This document shows, one piece after another, positions 43,470 to 52,211 of a DNA stretch of 64,000 nucleotides. The position numbers and the translations under genes are program-made. Source of the stretch: Marinobacter litoralis (GTDB taxonomy: Bacteria; Pseudomonadota; Gammaproteobacteria; Pseudomonadales; Oleiphilaceae); assembly GCF_016427555.1 (NCBI RefSeq), contig NZ_JAELVS010000001.1, positions 868,001 to 932,000 on the forward strand, read 5' to 3'. Position 1 is the stretch's first letter, and each line of letters opens with the position of its first letter. The notes beneath the pieces were generated by a model, which was given only the letters and a program-made list of their open reading frames with translations, ran no database searches and was not told where the DNA came from.

Positions 43470-43904
43470 ATGAGCGAAAAAAGTTACACAGTCGGCCGGC
43501 TGGCCGCTGATACGGGCATCAAGGCCGTGACCATTCGCTACTACGAAAAAATCGGGCTGTTACCGAAAGCCAGCCGGTCGGAATCGGGCTATCGTTTGTA
43601 CTCCGAAGCCGACTATTCGCGGCTGCTGTTTATCCGGCGAAGCCGCGGGCTGGGGTTTAGTCTTGATGATATCCGTGAACTGCTGTCGCTGGCTGATCGG
43701 CAACAGGATTCCTGTGCCGGCGTAGATGCCAAAGTGGAACAACAGTTGGAGCAGGTGCGCTCTCGGCTCAAAGATCTGCGTGCTATGGAGCAGGAGCTGG
43801 AAAGACTGAGCGCGTGTTGTGACGGCGGGGCGATCATGGATTGCCGCATTGTCGAGACGTTGTCTGGCGAAGCGGCGCACAACCGGAGAGCGAAATGCTC
43901 ATAG
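43470..43904 (+). CDS. MerR-family metal-responsive regulator
   Basis: 144-residue regulator with the MerR helix-turn-helix (YTVGRLAADTGIKAVTIRYYEKIGLLP) and dimer helix. Cysteines near the metal loop and C-terminus (DSCAGVD, SACCDGG, MDCR) resemble the CadR/PbrR/ZntR layout for divalent metals. I prefer the third of three tandem ATGs (43470), which has AAGG 9 bp upstream. The first ATG overlaps the -35 of the divergent promoter. Confidence 0.87.
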   Translation: MSEKSYTVGRLAADTGIKAVTIRYYEKIGLLPKASRSESGYRLYSEADYSRLLFIRRSRGLGFSLDDIRELLSLADRQQDSCAGVDAKVEQQLEQVRSRLKDLRAMEQELERLSACCDGGAIMDCRIVETLSGEAAHNRRAKCS

Positions 43905-43972
43905 CCGAATCGCTCCACTTGGATTTGCTCGACGCTGGCTTCGGGTTTCAGCCGAAAGCCTGAGAGCAACCA

Positions 43973-45418
43973 TCACGGCATAAGCACATCGGGCGCACCC
44001 ACGGCCGGCAGTTCGATCAGGGAATGGTTTTTTGGCCCGCTGCCCATCAGCGCTTTAACCAGTAACTTGTAAGAGTCCAGGTCAAAGGTGACTGACTGGC
44101 CAGACAGCGACAGATCATCAAGCTCTTGTTCGTCGTGCACTGTGGTCACGTGAATCCAGTTGTAGATCACCAGAATATCCGGCTGCGCCCCATCACTTCG
44201 ATGCTCCACAATCGCGACCGGGCCTTTCCATGGCCAGGTTTTCAAGCGCAGCTGGTGAAAGGCAATTTGCACTCGCAGATTGTACCGGGTTACGTCTTCA
44301 ATCCCTTCACAGGCGCCTTTGCATCGCCCCAATGTGCGTTGAAAACAGGGGCCATCCCGTTCGGGCTCCAGCCCTAGCAGCTGGTTGCACAGCTCGTTTT
44401 TGGCGGCGATGCCGGTCAACGCGCGCTCGGCATCGCGCTTGCTGCGAAACAGACCGAAGTAACTGGCAAGGCGATGCGGTTCTATTTCCCGAATCAGGCG
44501 CGCCTGCAGGTAACCGGACGCGTTCGGTGTCAGCTCGATGCTCACCAGATTTTTCGCCGCGCGGGACCGCCGGTTGAACAGCGGGCTAAGGGTTTTGATT
44601 TGCCGAAGCTCCAACAATAAGGCACCGAGCTCGCCGGCGGTTTCGGTGTAATCGATGCGGCGCAGGCTTTCAGAAATACGCACTCCTTTGCTGGTGTTGT
44701 GGTCGCCGGAGAAATGCGACGCCACGCGCTGGGCAATGTTGGTGCTTTTGCCCACATACAGAAGCGCATCGTTTTCGCCATAGAACCGATAGACCCCCGG
44801 GCCCCGGGGCAGGTCACTCAGGATGTCTGGCGGCAAGTGTGAGGGAATGCTTGGCTTTTGCAGCAGGGTGGCAATGGCCGCTTCCATTTGCGCATCGCCT
44901 TTGTCAGCTCGGGCGCGGGTGAAAAACTCGAGCATGGCGGCCACATCGCCCATGGCCCGGTGCCGTTGTACCTGGGCCAGGCCATGGCGTTCGATCAGCG
45001 AATCCATGTTGTGCCGGCGAAATTCGGGGTACAGACGCCGGGACAGTTTTACGGTGCAAAGCACCCGCGCCGAAAACAGTCGCCCGAGCCGGCGGTATTC
45101 CGATTTGATGAAGCCGTAATCGAAGCGTGCGTTGTGGGCAACAAATACAGTATCTCTGAGTTTCTCTTCGAGCGTATCCGCGATGGCTTCAAACGGCGGT
45201 GCATCGGCGACCATGGCGTTGGAAATGCCAGTCAGTTGCTCGATAAACGGCGAGATGCGCATGCCGGGGTTGAGCAAGGTTTGCCACTCGTCCACAACCT
45301 CGCCGGCGCGCCAGAAGCGGATGCCGATCTCGGTAATCCGGTCGTGGGATGAGTTTCCGCCGGTGGTTTCAATATCGAGAAACGCAAAGGTGGTTTGTTC
45401 GAGGTAGCTGGTTGTCAT
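43973..45418 (-). CDS. DEDDh exonuclease fused to GIY-YIG (UvrC-like) nuclease
   Basis: 481-residue DNA-processing protein. The N-terminal DnaQ-like 3'-5' exonuclease (about 10–175) has DIETTG (15–20), a central HNARFD and HRAMGD. The middle GIY-YIG domain (about 205–290: GPGVYRF … LLYVGKS) matches the N-terminus of UvrC/Cho. The remaining 190 residues are UvrC-like without the UVR or HhH parts. It is probably a repair nuclease acting like Cho (inference). It ends close to the convergent merR-type gene. Confidence 0.9.
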   Translation of the reverse strand: MTTSYLEQTTFAFLDIETTGGNSSHDRITEIGIRFWRAGEVVDEWQTLLNPGMRISPFIEQLTGISNAMVADAPPFEAIADTLEEKLRDTVFVAHNARFDYGFIKSEYRRLGRLFSARVLCTVKLSRRLYPEFRRHNMDSLIERHGLAQVQRHRAMGDVAAMLEFFTRARADKGDAQMEAAIATLLQKPSIPSHLPPDILSDLPRGPGVYRFYGENDALLYVGKSTNIAQRVASHFSGDHNTSKGVRISESLRRIDYTETAGELGALLLELRQIKTLSPLFNRRSRAAKNLVSIELTPNASGYLQARLIREIEPHRLASYFGLFRSKRDAERALTGIAAKNELCNQLLGLEPERDGPCFQRTLGRCKGACEGIEDVTRYNLRVQIAFHQLRLKTWPWKGPVAIVEHRSDGAQPDILVIYNWIHVTTVHDEQELDDLSLSGQSVTFDLDSYKLLVKALMGSGPKNHSLIELPAVGAPDVLMP

Positions 45419-45486
45419 CGTCTCACGCGAGTAGAGTTAAATGCCGCAGTTCCAAAAGAGCTTGGCCTCAATCAGGAGTAACAGCA

Positions 45487-45631
45487 ATGAAAGATGAAAA
45501 AATCGTTCTGATCACTTGTCGCCAAGCCCGACAAGCTGGACCCTAGCGATGTGGCGGATGCTGTTTTATAGGCCATGTCGGCCGACCCAAGGTGCGATGT
45601 TCGGGAAATCACCTTGATGCCGACTCAGTAG
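45487..45631 (+). pseudogene. Short-chain dehydrogenase remnant
   Basis: A ribosome site (GGAG) and ATG begin MKDEKIVLITC, the first strand of an SDR where GTG-SxG should follow. After about 45 bp another frame reads DVADAVL-stop-AMSADPRCDVREITLMPTQ, the usual SDR C-terminus. So nearly the whole gene is deleted and the end carries a stop and a frame change. Clear relic. Confidence 0.72.
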
Positions 45632-45714
45632 CGGTTTAATGGCGCGAGTGTATAAGCCTGCCGGAACTGTAGTAGAGTGCTTTCATAGGCTTCTTACACT
45701 AGAGTTAAAGCAAA

Positions 45715-46140
45715 ATGAGCACAGCAGTACCTAAATACGGTGACGGAGATACATCTTACCGCGCCGCCGGCGAGCTGGAAGGCATTACCCGGTTGGTGAA
45801 CGCGTTTTACGATTACATGGAAACGCTGCCAGAGGCGCGGAAAATTCTGGCGATGCACCGGCCGGATTTAACCGAATCCCGCACCAAATTGGCTTACTTC
45901 TTGTCGGGCTGGTTAGGCGGGCCAAGGCTCTATGCGGAGCATTTCGGTAGCATCAACATTCCGATGGTTCATCGGCATTTGCCTGTGGGTGAAGAAGATC
46001 GCGATGCCTGGATGCTGTGCATGCAGAAGGCCGTGGCGGATCAGCCGTATGATGAGTCGTTCAAAGCGTATCTGATTAAGCAGTTGTGGGTGCCGGCCGA
46101 GCGAATCAGAAGTGTTTGTAGCGCACCGGTTTCGCGCTAA
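45715..46140 (+). CDS. Group II truncated haemoglobin
   Basis: Haem protein of 141 residues with the trHbN/O-like fold. Conserved blocks are YMETLPEARKILAMHR, the FLSGWLGGP helix and the proximal His in HRHLPVGEEDRDAWM. Trp in the GWLGG/DAWM region fits group II. Possible roles are oxygen or nitric-oxide chemistry. It is followed by the NTF2-like gene after 20 bp. Confidence 0.9.
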   Translation: MSTAVPKYGDGDTSYRAAGELEGITRLVNAFYDYMETLPEARKILAMHRPDLTESRTKLAYFLSGWLGGPRLYAEHFGSINIPMVHRHLPVGEEDRDAWMLCMQKAVADQPYDESFKAYLIKQLWVPAERIRSVCSAPVSR

Positions 46141-46160
46141 TCATTGTTGGAGTGTGAGTC

Positions 46161-46538
46161 ATGCAGCCGAAAGAAATTGTGGCGCAATTTATCGCTGACG
46201 TAAGTGCTCAGCGCTTGGAGAAAGCAAAAACGCTGCTGGCTGAAGAGGGCTTTGAGTATGTTGGCCCGAATATGCGTTTTCTGAACCGGGATGACATGGT
46301 GTCGTACCAGTTCGGTATGGTGGCTATTCAGAAGGATCTGGTGCTGCGCCAGCTCAGTGCCGATGGCGAGCATGTGTATGCGATTCTGGATTACCAAACC
46401 TACTTCGAGCAGATCGGCGATGTGCGGTTGGCGGTCTGGTTCCGGGTTCGGGACGATAAGATCCAAACCGTGGAAACCTTCTACAACGCCGCAGTGGTCG
46501 AGAATATGTTGGGAGGCAACCTGCCGTCAGCGAACTGA
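46161..46538 (+). CDS. SnoaL/NTF2-like protein
   Basis: 125-residue protein with the cone-shaped NTF2 fold pattern (EIVAQFIADVSAQRLEKAKTLLAE … VAVWFRVRDDKIQTVETFY-type ending). No enzymatic residues can be fixed. Cotranscribed with the globin gene and convergent on trpE (24-bp gap). Confidence 0.78.
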   Translation: MQPKEIVAQFIADVSAQRLEKAKTLLAEEGFEYVGPNMRFLNRDDMVSYQFGMVAIQKDLVLRQLSADGEHVYAILDYQTYFEQIGDVRLAVWFRVRDDKIQTVETFYNAAVVENMLGGNLPSAN

Positions 46539-46562
46539 TCGGCAGGTGTTCTGTACCGGGTG

Positions 46563-48050
46563 TTAGTGGTCGTAATCGTTGTAGGTCATGGCGACCGCTT
46601 TGAAAATGGCCCGGCCCTTGTTCATGGTTTCTTTCCATTCCAGGCGAGGTACTGAATCGGCGACAACGCCGGCGCCCGCCTGAATGTGCAGGGTGTTGTC
46701 TTTGATCACGGCGGTGCGGATTGCGATGGCGGTGTCCATGTTGCCGTTGAATGACAAGTAGCCCACAGCCCCGCCGTACACGCCCCGTTTTACCGGTTCC
46801 AGTTCATCAATGATTTCCATTGCCCGGATCTTCGGAGCGCCGCTCAGGGTGCCTGCGGGCAGCGTGGCGCGCAGTACGTCCAGGCAGCTGGTGTCTTTGT
46901 CCAAACGGCCGGTGACGTTCGAGACGATGTGCATCACGTGGGAATAGCGCTCCACAATCATCTTGTCGGTCAGGCGCACGGTGCCGGTTTCGGACACCCG
47001 GCCAGCGTCGTTTCGGCCGAGGTCGATCAGCATCAGGTGCTCGGCGATTTCTTTCGGGTCGGCCAGCAGCTCTTTTTCCAGTGCGTTGTCTTCAGCATCG
47101 GTGGCGCCGCGTTTGCGGGTGCCGGCGATGGGCCGCACGGTCACTTCTTCGTCTTCTACCCGCGCCAGAATTTCCGGGGATGAACCGACAATGTGGAAAT
47201 CGTCCAGATCGAGGAAGTACATGTACGGCGATGGGTTCAGTACCCGCAATGACCGGTACAGGTTCAGCGGCGGCGCTTCAAACTGAATGGACATGCGCTG
47301 GGATATGACGGTTTGCATCACGTCGCCATCCAGCACATAGCCTTTGATTTTATCCACAGCCGCTTCGAACTTGTCCTGCGAGAAGCCGGAAACAAAATCG
47401 CTTTCGTCCACTTCTTTGCCACGCAGGTGTTCCGGCGTGCGCGGTGCATCGGCGGTGGTGCGGTGTAGCTGGTTTTCCAGTTCGTCGATGCGGGCCTGGG
47501 CCTGTTCGTAGGCACCTTCAACCGCCGGGTCTACGTGTACGATCAGGTGCAGCTTACCGCGCAGGTTGTCGAATACCACGATTTCGTTCGACACCATCAG
47601 CAGGATGTCCGGGGTGCCGATTTTGTCCGGCGGACAGCTCTTGCGCAGGCGCTTTTCGATGTAGCGCACGGTGTCGTAACCGAAGTAACCCACCAGCCCG
47701 CCGTTAAAACGAGGCAGTTCCGGCAGGTCTGGCGCGTTGAAGCGTTTCTGGTATTCGTCCACAAAGGTGAGCGGATCTTCCACTTCGGCTTGCTCTACTA
47801 CCTTGCCGTTCTGGCTCACTTCAATGCGGTGATCGTAGACTTTCAGCACTTCTCGCGAGGGCAGGCCGATGATGGAGTAACGGCCCCACTTCTCACCACC
47901 CTGAACGGATTCGAACAGATAAGAATACGGGCCACTGGCCAGTTTCAGGTAGGTGCTCAGAGGTGTGTCCAGATCAGCCAGAACTTCGCGATACACCGGT
48001 ATCCGGTTGTAGCCGTCTTGGGCCAGTCTGGAGAAGTGCTCAGGTGTCAT
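46563..48050 (-). CDS. trpE: Anthranilate synthase component I
   Basis: Makes anthranilate from chorismate with ammonia from TrpG. 495 residues. The N-terminal regulatory part carries the tryptophan-site block [13 protein letters not shown]. The catalytic part has [30 protein letters not shown] and [16 protein letters not shown] precedes the ATG. Last gene of rpe–gph–trpE, as in Pseudomonas. Confidence 0.96.
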   Translation of the reverse strand: MTPEHFSRLAQDGYNRIPVYREVLADLDTPLSTYLKLASGPYSYLFESVQGGEKWGRYSIIGLPSREVLKVYDHRIEVSQNGKVVEQAEVEDPLTFVDEYQKRFNAPDLPELPRFNGGLVGYFGYDTVRYIEKRLRKSCPPDKIGTPDILLMVSNEIVVFDNLRGKLHLIVHVDPAVEGAYEQAQARIDELENQLHRTTADAPRTPEHLRGKEVDESDFVSGFSQDKFEAAVDKIKGYVLDGDVMQTVISQRMSIQFEAPPLNLYRSLRVLNPSPYMYFLDLDDFHIVGSSPEILARVEDEEVTVRPIAGTRKRGATDAEDNALEKELLADPKEIAEHLMLIDLGRNDAGRVSETGTVRLTDKMIVERYSHVMHIVSNVTGRLDKDTSCLDVLRATLPAGTLSGAPKIRAMEIIDELEPVKRGVYGGAVGYLSFNGNMDTAIAIRTAVIKDNTLHIQAGAGVVADSVPRLEWKETMNKGRAIFKAVAMTYNDYDH

Positions 48051-48081
48051 TTTGTCGTTTCCTGAATTCGGGTCTGCGTGT

Positions 48082-48774
48082 TTATAAAAGCTCGGTCAGC
48101 GAATCTACCACCGCATCGGCGCCAAGGCTGTCGATGGAGGCGCCGAAGTTGTAACCATAGCGCACGGCTACACAGGGCATGCCTGCTTTCAACGCCGCGT
48201 TTACGTCTGCCGCGGAGTCACCCACCATTACGGTCGTGCCGATGGTGCTGCCCAGTTTTTCCATGGCGTGCAGCAACGGAGCCGGGTCTGGTTTTTTCAC
48301 CGCTAAGGTATCACCGCCCACGAATAGGTCGAAATAGGGCGCCAGTCCGGTTTGTTCCAGCAACGGACCAACAAACTGATCGGGTTTGTTGGTGACCACG
48401 GCCATGCGGCAGCCATTGGCCTTCAGGTGCTCCAGGCATTCGAACACACCGTCAAAGACCACCGCGTTTTGACCGTTCAGCTCGGCGTAGCTCTGGTAAA
48501 AAATACCCAGTGCATCCGGGTGCAGGGCATCGTCTTTCGGCGACGCGGGCTCCCAGTCGGTTTTGCCAGCCAGTGCGCGGCGCACCAGAACGCTGGCGCC
48601 GTTGCCCACCCAGTTGCGTACGTTGGCAAGCCCGGCGGGGCTTCGGCCCAGTTTGGTGAGCATGTCGTCAACGGCCGCGGCTAAATCCGGCGCGCTGTCC
48701 ACCAATGTGCCGTCCAGATCAAACAGGGCGGCCGCTGGCCAGCGGGGGTTGAACAGGCCTTTCAGGCTGCTCAT
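48082..48774 (-). CDS. gph: Phosphoglycolate phosphatase
   Basis: HAD-family hydrolase of 230 residues that removes phosphoglycolate formed in DNA repair. Nucleophile motif DLDGTLVDS (Asp about 19), threonine motif VVTNKP, and the MVGDSAADV acidic motif. It starts within the rpe stop codon (4-bp overlap). Confidence 0.94.
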   Translation of the reverse strand: MSSLKGLFNPRWPAAALFDLDGTLVDSAPDLAAAVDDMLTKLGRSPAGLANVRNWVGNGASVLVRRALAGKTDWEPASPKDDALHPDALGIFYQSYAELNGQNAVVFDGVFECLEHLKANGCRMAVVTNKPDQFVGPLLEQTGLAPYFDLFVGGDTLAVKKPDPAPLLHAMEKLGSTIGTTVMVGDSAADVNAALKAGMPCVAVRYGYNFGASIDSLGADAVVDSLTELL

Positions 48775-49457
48775 CCGCCAATCACCTTGCGGGCCTGTTC
48801 CAGTTCTTCGCGCATGGCGTCGATGGTGGCCTTGTAATCCGGCGTGTTGAAGATGGCAGAACCGGCTACGAAGGTGTCGGCACCGGCTTCGGCAATTTCA
48901 CGAATGTTGTCGATTTTCACGCCGCCGTCGATTTCCAGACGGATGTTGTAGTTGCTGTCGTCGATGCGCTTGCGGGCTTCGCGCAGCTTGTCGAGGGTGC
49001 CGGGAATGAACTTCTGGCCGCCGAAGCCCGGGTTGACCGACATCATCAGCACCATGTCGAGCTTGTCCATCACGTAATCCATGTAGCTCAGTGGCGTGGC
49101 GGGATTAAATACCAATCCCGCTTTGCAGCCGCCGTCGCGAATCAGTTGCAGCGAGCGGTCGATGTGGCTGGACGCTTCCGGATGAAAGGTGATGTAGCTG
49201 GCGCCAGCGTCGATGAACATGCGGATCAGGTCATCCACCGGAGACACCATCAGGTGCACGTCGATGGGGGCAGTCACGCCGTGCTTGCGCAGGGCTTCGC
49301 ATACCATGGGGCCGATGGTGAGGTTGGGTACGTAGTGATTGTCCATAACGTCGAAGTGCACTACGTCGGCACCGGCAGCCAGTACGTTATCGACTTCCTC
49401 ACCCAGGCGGGCGAAATCGGCGGAGAGGATAGACGGAGCAATCAGGTATGGGTTCAT
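48771..49457 (-). CDS. rpe: Ribulose-phosphate 3-epimerase
   Basis: Interconverts ribulose 5-phosphate and xylulose 5-phosphate. 228-residue TIM barrel with [48 protein letters not shown] and EIDGGV, which carry the metal and catalytic Asp residues. Confidence 0.96.
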   Translation of the reverse strand: MNPYLIAPSILSADFARLGEEVDNVLAAGADVVHFDVMDNHYVPNLTIGPMVCEALRKHGVTAPIDVHLMVSPVDDLIRMFIDAGASYITFHPEASSHIDRSLQLIRDGGCKAGLVFNPATPLSYMDYVMDKLDMVLMMSVNPGFGGQKFIPGTLDKLREARKRIDDSNYNIRLEIDGGVKIDNIREIAEAGADTFVAGSAIFNTPDYKATIDAMREELEQARKVIGG

Positions 49458-49553
49458 CGGCGCACTCTCGGTCAGGTGAATTACGGCAGCTGTATTAGCT
49501 GGTAAGTCTATCAGCTTGTTGAGGGTTTTCGCAGCGCGTGGCGGGTGGTTTTG

Positions 49554-50303
49554 TTAACGGTTATGCCGTTTGATCAACTCCCAGGCCTGTTGGTAGCGCA
49601 GAAGCTGGTCTTTGGCGGCGGCCAGTTCGTAATCCGACAGGTTTTGTTGCGCGATTTTGTCCGGGTGGCAGGTGGACAGACGTTTGCGATAGATGCGCTT
49701 GATGGCCTCGAAACTGTCTCGGCGGGTAACGCCGAGGATCTCGCAGGCCTGTTCGTAGTTTTTGGGTTTTTCGGCGGTGCTGGCGGAGCGTATCCACACT
49801 TTGCTGGCGTAGCTGGCAAAAATGTCATCGCTGATTTCCATCGGAAGGCCGAGGTTGTCGATGGCGTCTTCACAGCGGTAGCGCCGTTCTTTACTGGGTT
49901 TGCCGAGTACCTGGGCGCCGTGGCACAGGCACATGGCCATTTTGATGGCGGCACCGGGAGACAGCTTGGCGACAATTCGGTTCCAGAGCCCTCGGTGGAA
50001 CGCCACGCCGCTGGCGTCTTTGCCACGCTGATAATATTCGATGGCTTTTTTGCGTTGCCGGGAGGACAGCCGCAGCGCTTTCATCAGCAACTCGGCGTAG
50101 CGGATGTCGTTTTCCATCACCCGGCCATCGGCTTTGGCGATGTAGCCCAAAAAGAAAAACAGCGGCTTGCGGCAACGGCTCGGCAAACGGGCGCGTTCGA
50201 TCAGGGTATTGGCCTGATGTCCGCAACTGGACAGCTCGTGCAGCAGATCCGAGAAAACCGATTCAATGCGTGCCGGCAAAGACGGCCCTTTGGCGTTGGT
50301 CAT
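49554..50303 (-). CDS. TerB-like / J-domain protein
   Basis: 249-residue protein with a TerB-like helical domain in the first 150 residues (PLFFFLGYIAKADGRVMENDIRYAE, as in DjlA) and a C-terminal J domain whose HPD motif (CHPDKI) is intact. No N-terminal membrane helix is seen, unlike DjlA, so it is probably a soluble co-chaperone partner of DnaK. The ATG at 50303 overlaps the murU stop by 4 bp. Confidence 0.88.
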   Translation of the reverse strand: MTNAKGPSLPARIESVFSDLLHELSSCGHQANTLIERARLPSRCRKPLFFFLGYIAKADGRVMENDIRYAELLMKALRLSSRQRKKAIEYYQRGKDASGVAFHRGLWNRIVAKLSPGAAIKMAMCLCHGAQVLGKPSKERRYRCEDAIDNLGLPMEISDDIFASYASKVWIRSASTAEKPKNYEQACEILGVTRRDSFEAIKRIYRKRLSTCHPDKIAQQNLSDYELAAAKDQLLRYQQAWELIKRHNR

Positions 50304-50992
50304 GGTTGCGGTGCGTGTTCCGTCAGCAGAGTGTCCAGTTGTTCCAGTCGGGCCGGCGTGCCCACATCCACCCACAGGCCGGAGTGTTTCAAACCGCGTA
50401 CTCGTTGTTGTGCCATGGCATCGCGAAGGACCGGGCCGAGTTTGCCGGCGGTGTCATCAAGGCCATCAAACAAGCGGCGGCGTAGAAGGCTGATGCCGGT
50501 GAAGGTCAGTTTGCGGTCGCCTTCGGCGCATAGCCGGCCATCCGGTAACAGCCGGAAATCGCCATCCGGGTGGTGCTCGGGATTGTTGGTGAGCACCAAC
50601 AAGGCATTGCAGTTTGGGTCGGCCGGCGGCTGCAATTGGCCGAGTGGAAAGTCGGTCCAGATGTCGCCGTTGATTACCAGAAACCACTCGTCAGGGTGCT
50701 CGGTAAGCAGGGGCATGGCGCGCACGATGCCGCCGGCGGTTTCCAGCGGTTCGCCTTCGGGCGAATATTTCAGGGTTAGCCCGAACTGTTGGCCATTGCC
50801 CAGCTGTTGCTCGATCTGCTCACCCAACCAGGCATGGTTGATCACCACGTGCTGAAAACCGGCCTGCTTCAGATTCTCCAAGTGAAACACGATCAGCGGC
50901 TTGCCGCCGGCGCGAAGCAGGGGTTTCGGCGTTGTTAGCGTGAGTGGGCGCATGCGTTCGCCCTTGCCTGCGGCGAGGATCATGGCTTTCAC
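50300..50992 (-). CDS. murU: N-acetylmuramate-1-phosphate uridylyltransferase MurU
   Basis: Nucleotidyltransferase of 230 residues in the MurNAc recycling route, which gives UDP-MurNAc without MurA. Signature AAGKGERMRPLT and substrate motif ETAGGIVRA, with VINGDIWTD metal-binding Asp. It overlaps amgK and the J-domain gene by 4 bp each, the linked pair known from Pseudomonas. Confidence 0.92.
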   Translation of the reverse strand: MKAMILAAGKGERMRPLTLTTPKPLLRAGGKPLIVFHLENLKQAGFQHVVINHAWLGEQIEQQLGNGQQFGLTLKYSPEGEPLETAGGIVRAMPLLTEHPDEWFLVINGDIWTDFPLGQLQPPADPNCNALLVLTNNPEHHPDGDFRLLPDGRLCAEGDRKLTFTGISLLRRRLFDGLDDTAGKLGPVLRDAMAQQRVRGLKHSGLWVDVGTPARLEQLDTLLTEHAPQP

Positions 50993-52035
50993 GATGTGCG
51001 TTTCTCCGGAGCCGGTACCGGGCCGATCTTACTTTCAATCGCGGGGATAACGGTGCCACACAACCACTCGTGGAAATGCCGGAGTGCCGGTTGGCGGGCG
51101 CTGGCATCGCGAAGGTAACTGACGGTGCGAGGAATGTCCCCCAGATAACCGGTTTTGCCATCGCGAATCGCCAGCCTTGCAAAGATACCGGCGGCTTTCA
51201 GGTGGCGTTGCATACCCATCAATTCGAACCACTGGCGGAAGGTGTCCGGGTCGGCCCGGTGCAAGCCGGCGTTGAGGCTGGCTAGGCGGTAGTGTTCCAG
51301 CCACTCGACAATTTTATCTTCCGGCCAGCGTATGTAGCAGTCTTTGAGCAAGGACACCGCGTCGTAGGTGACTGGGCCGATAACCGCGTCCTGGAAATCG
51401 ATCACGCCGGGGGCATTTTGGCCATCGCGAATCAGCAGGTTGCGGGAGTGGTAGTCGCGGTGCACGGTGACTTCCGGCTCGGTCAGGGCGCTTTCTTTCA
51501 GCAGGCTGAAAGTGGTGTCCAGCAAAGCGCGTTGCTGATTGCACAAGGTCAGCCCTAAATGTTTCTCCAGTAGCCAGTCGGGGAAGAGGGCCATTTCACG
51601 GTCGAGCATGGCATCGTCGTAGTGCGGCAGCGCGTGCTCTGCGGGTGCACTTTGCTGTGCGATGCGCACCAACTCATCCAGTGCTTGCCGGTAACAGGTG
51701 TCTGCGTTTTGTTCGGTGACCGCGCCGAGCATCAGGTTGTCGCCGAAATCTTCCAGCAACAGGAAGCCCTGGTTCAGGTCTTCGCCTGCGATGTCGGGTA
51801 CGTGAATCCCATGCTGGTGCCAGTGTTTCGCGATGGCCACAAACGGCTCGCAGTTTTCATGCTCGGGCGGTGCATCCATCACGATGAACGGCGTGCGCGC
51901 TTGCCCGGACGTTTCCCGCCATACCCGGAAGTAACGGCGGAAGCTGGCATCACCGGAAACGGGTTCCGGGCTGGCGCTGTCAAAACCGGGAAATTGCCTG
52001 ACCCAATCGGTCAGCTGCTGCAGACGGGTATCCAT
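50989..52035 (-). CDS. amgK: N-acetylmuramate/N-acetylglucosamine anomeric kinase AmgK
   Basis: Phosphorylates MurNAc and GlcNAc at C1, feeding MurU. 348-residue aminoglycoside-phosphotransferase-fold kinase with the catalytic loop VHRDYHSRNLLI and metal-binding IDFQDA. First gene of the amgK–murU–J-domain set, divergent from lptD. Confidence 0.92.
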   Translation of the reverse strand: MDTRLQQLTDWVRQFPGFDSASPEPVSGDASFRRYFRVWRETSGQARTPFIVMDAPPEHENCEPFVAIAKHWHQHGIHVPDIAGEDLNQGFLLLEDFGDNLMLGAVTEQNADTCYRQALDELVRIAQQSAPAEHALPHYDDAMLDREMALFPDWLLEKHLGLTLCNQQRALLDTTFSLLKESALTEPEVTVHRDYHSRNLLIRDGQNAPGVIDFQDAVIGPVTYDAVSLLKDCYIRWPEDKIVEWLEHYRLASLNAGLHRADPDTFRQWFELMGMQRHLKAAGIFARLAIRDGKTGYLGDIPRTVSYLRDASARQPALRHFHEWLCGTVIPAIESKIGPVPAPEKRTS

Positions 52036-52211
52036 GATTTTATGGTAATTCCTGAGTTGTTCTGTTGTGTAGCAACGTTAGCAGAGGAGTATAAAGAGCG
52101 TAAAACGGATTTGCAGCGGTGTTTCCGTTAACAAGCTCGGGGGGCGCGTGTAAACTAGGCAGCTGTTCTTGAAAACAGCCACCATTCATCTGAAACAGGA
52201 AGCCTGCCGTC

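Noticed and set aside
36204..46562. Pyocin or prophage cluster in the trpG–trpE interval
   Set aside because: No tail, lysis or phage regulator genes are present; the content is cassettes and small accessory genes.
49545..50855. 436-residue plus-strand frame opposite the J-domain and murU genes
   Set aside because: Antisense shadow of two recognisable genes with correct 4-bp overlaps.
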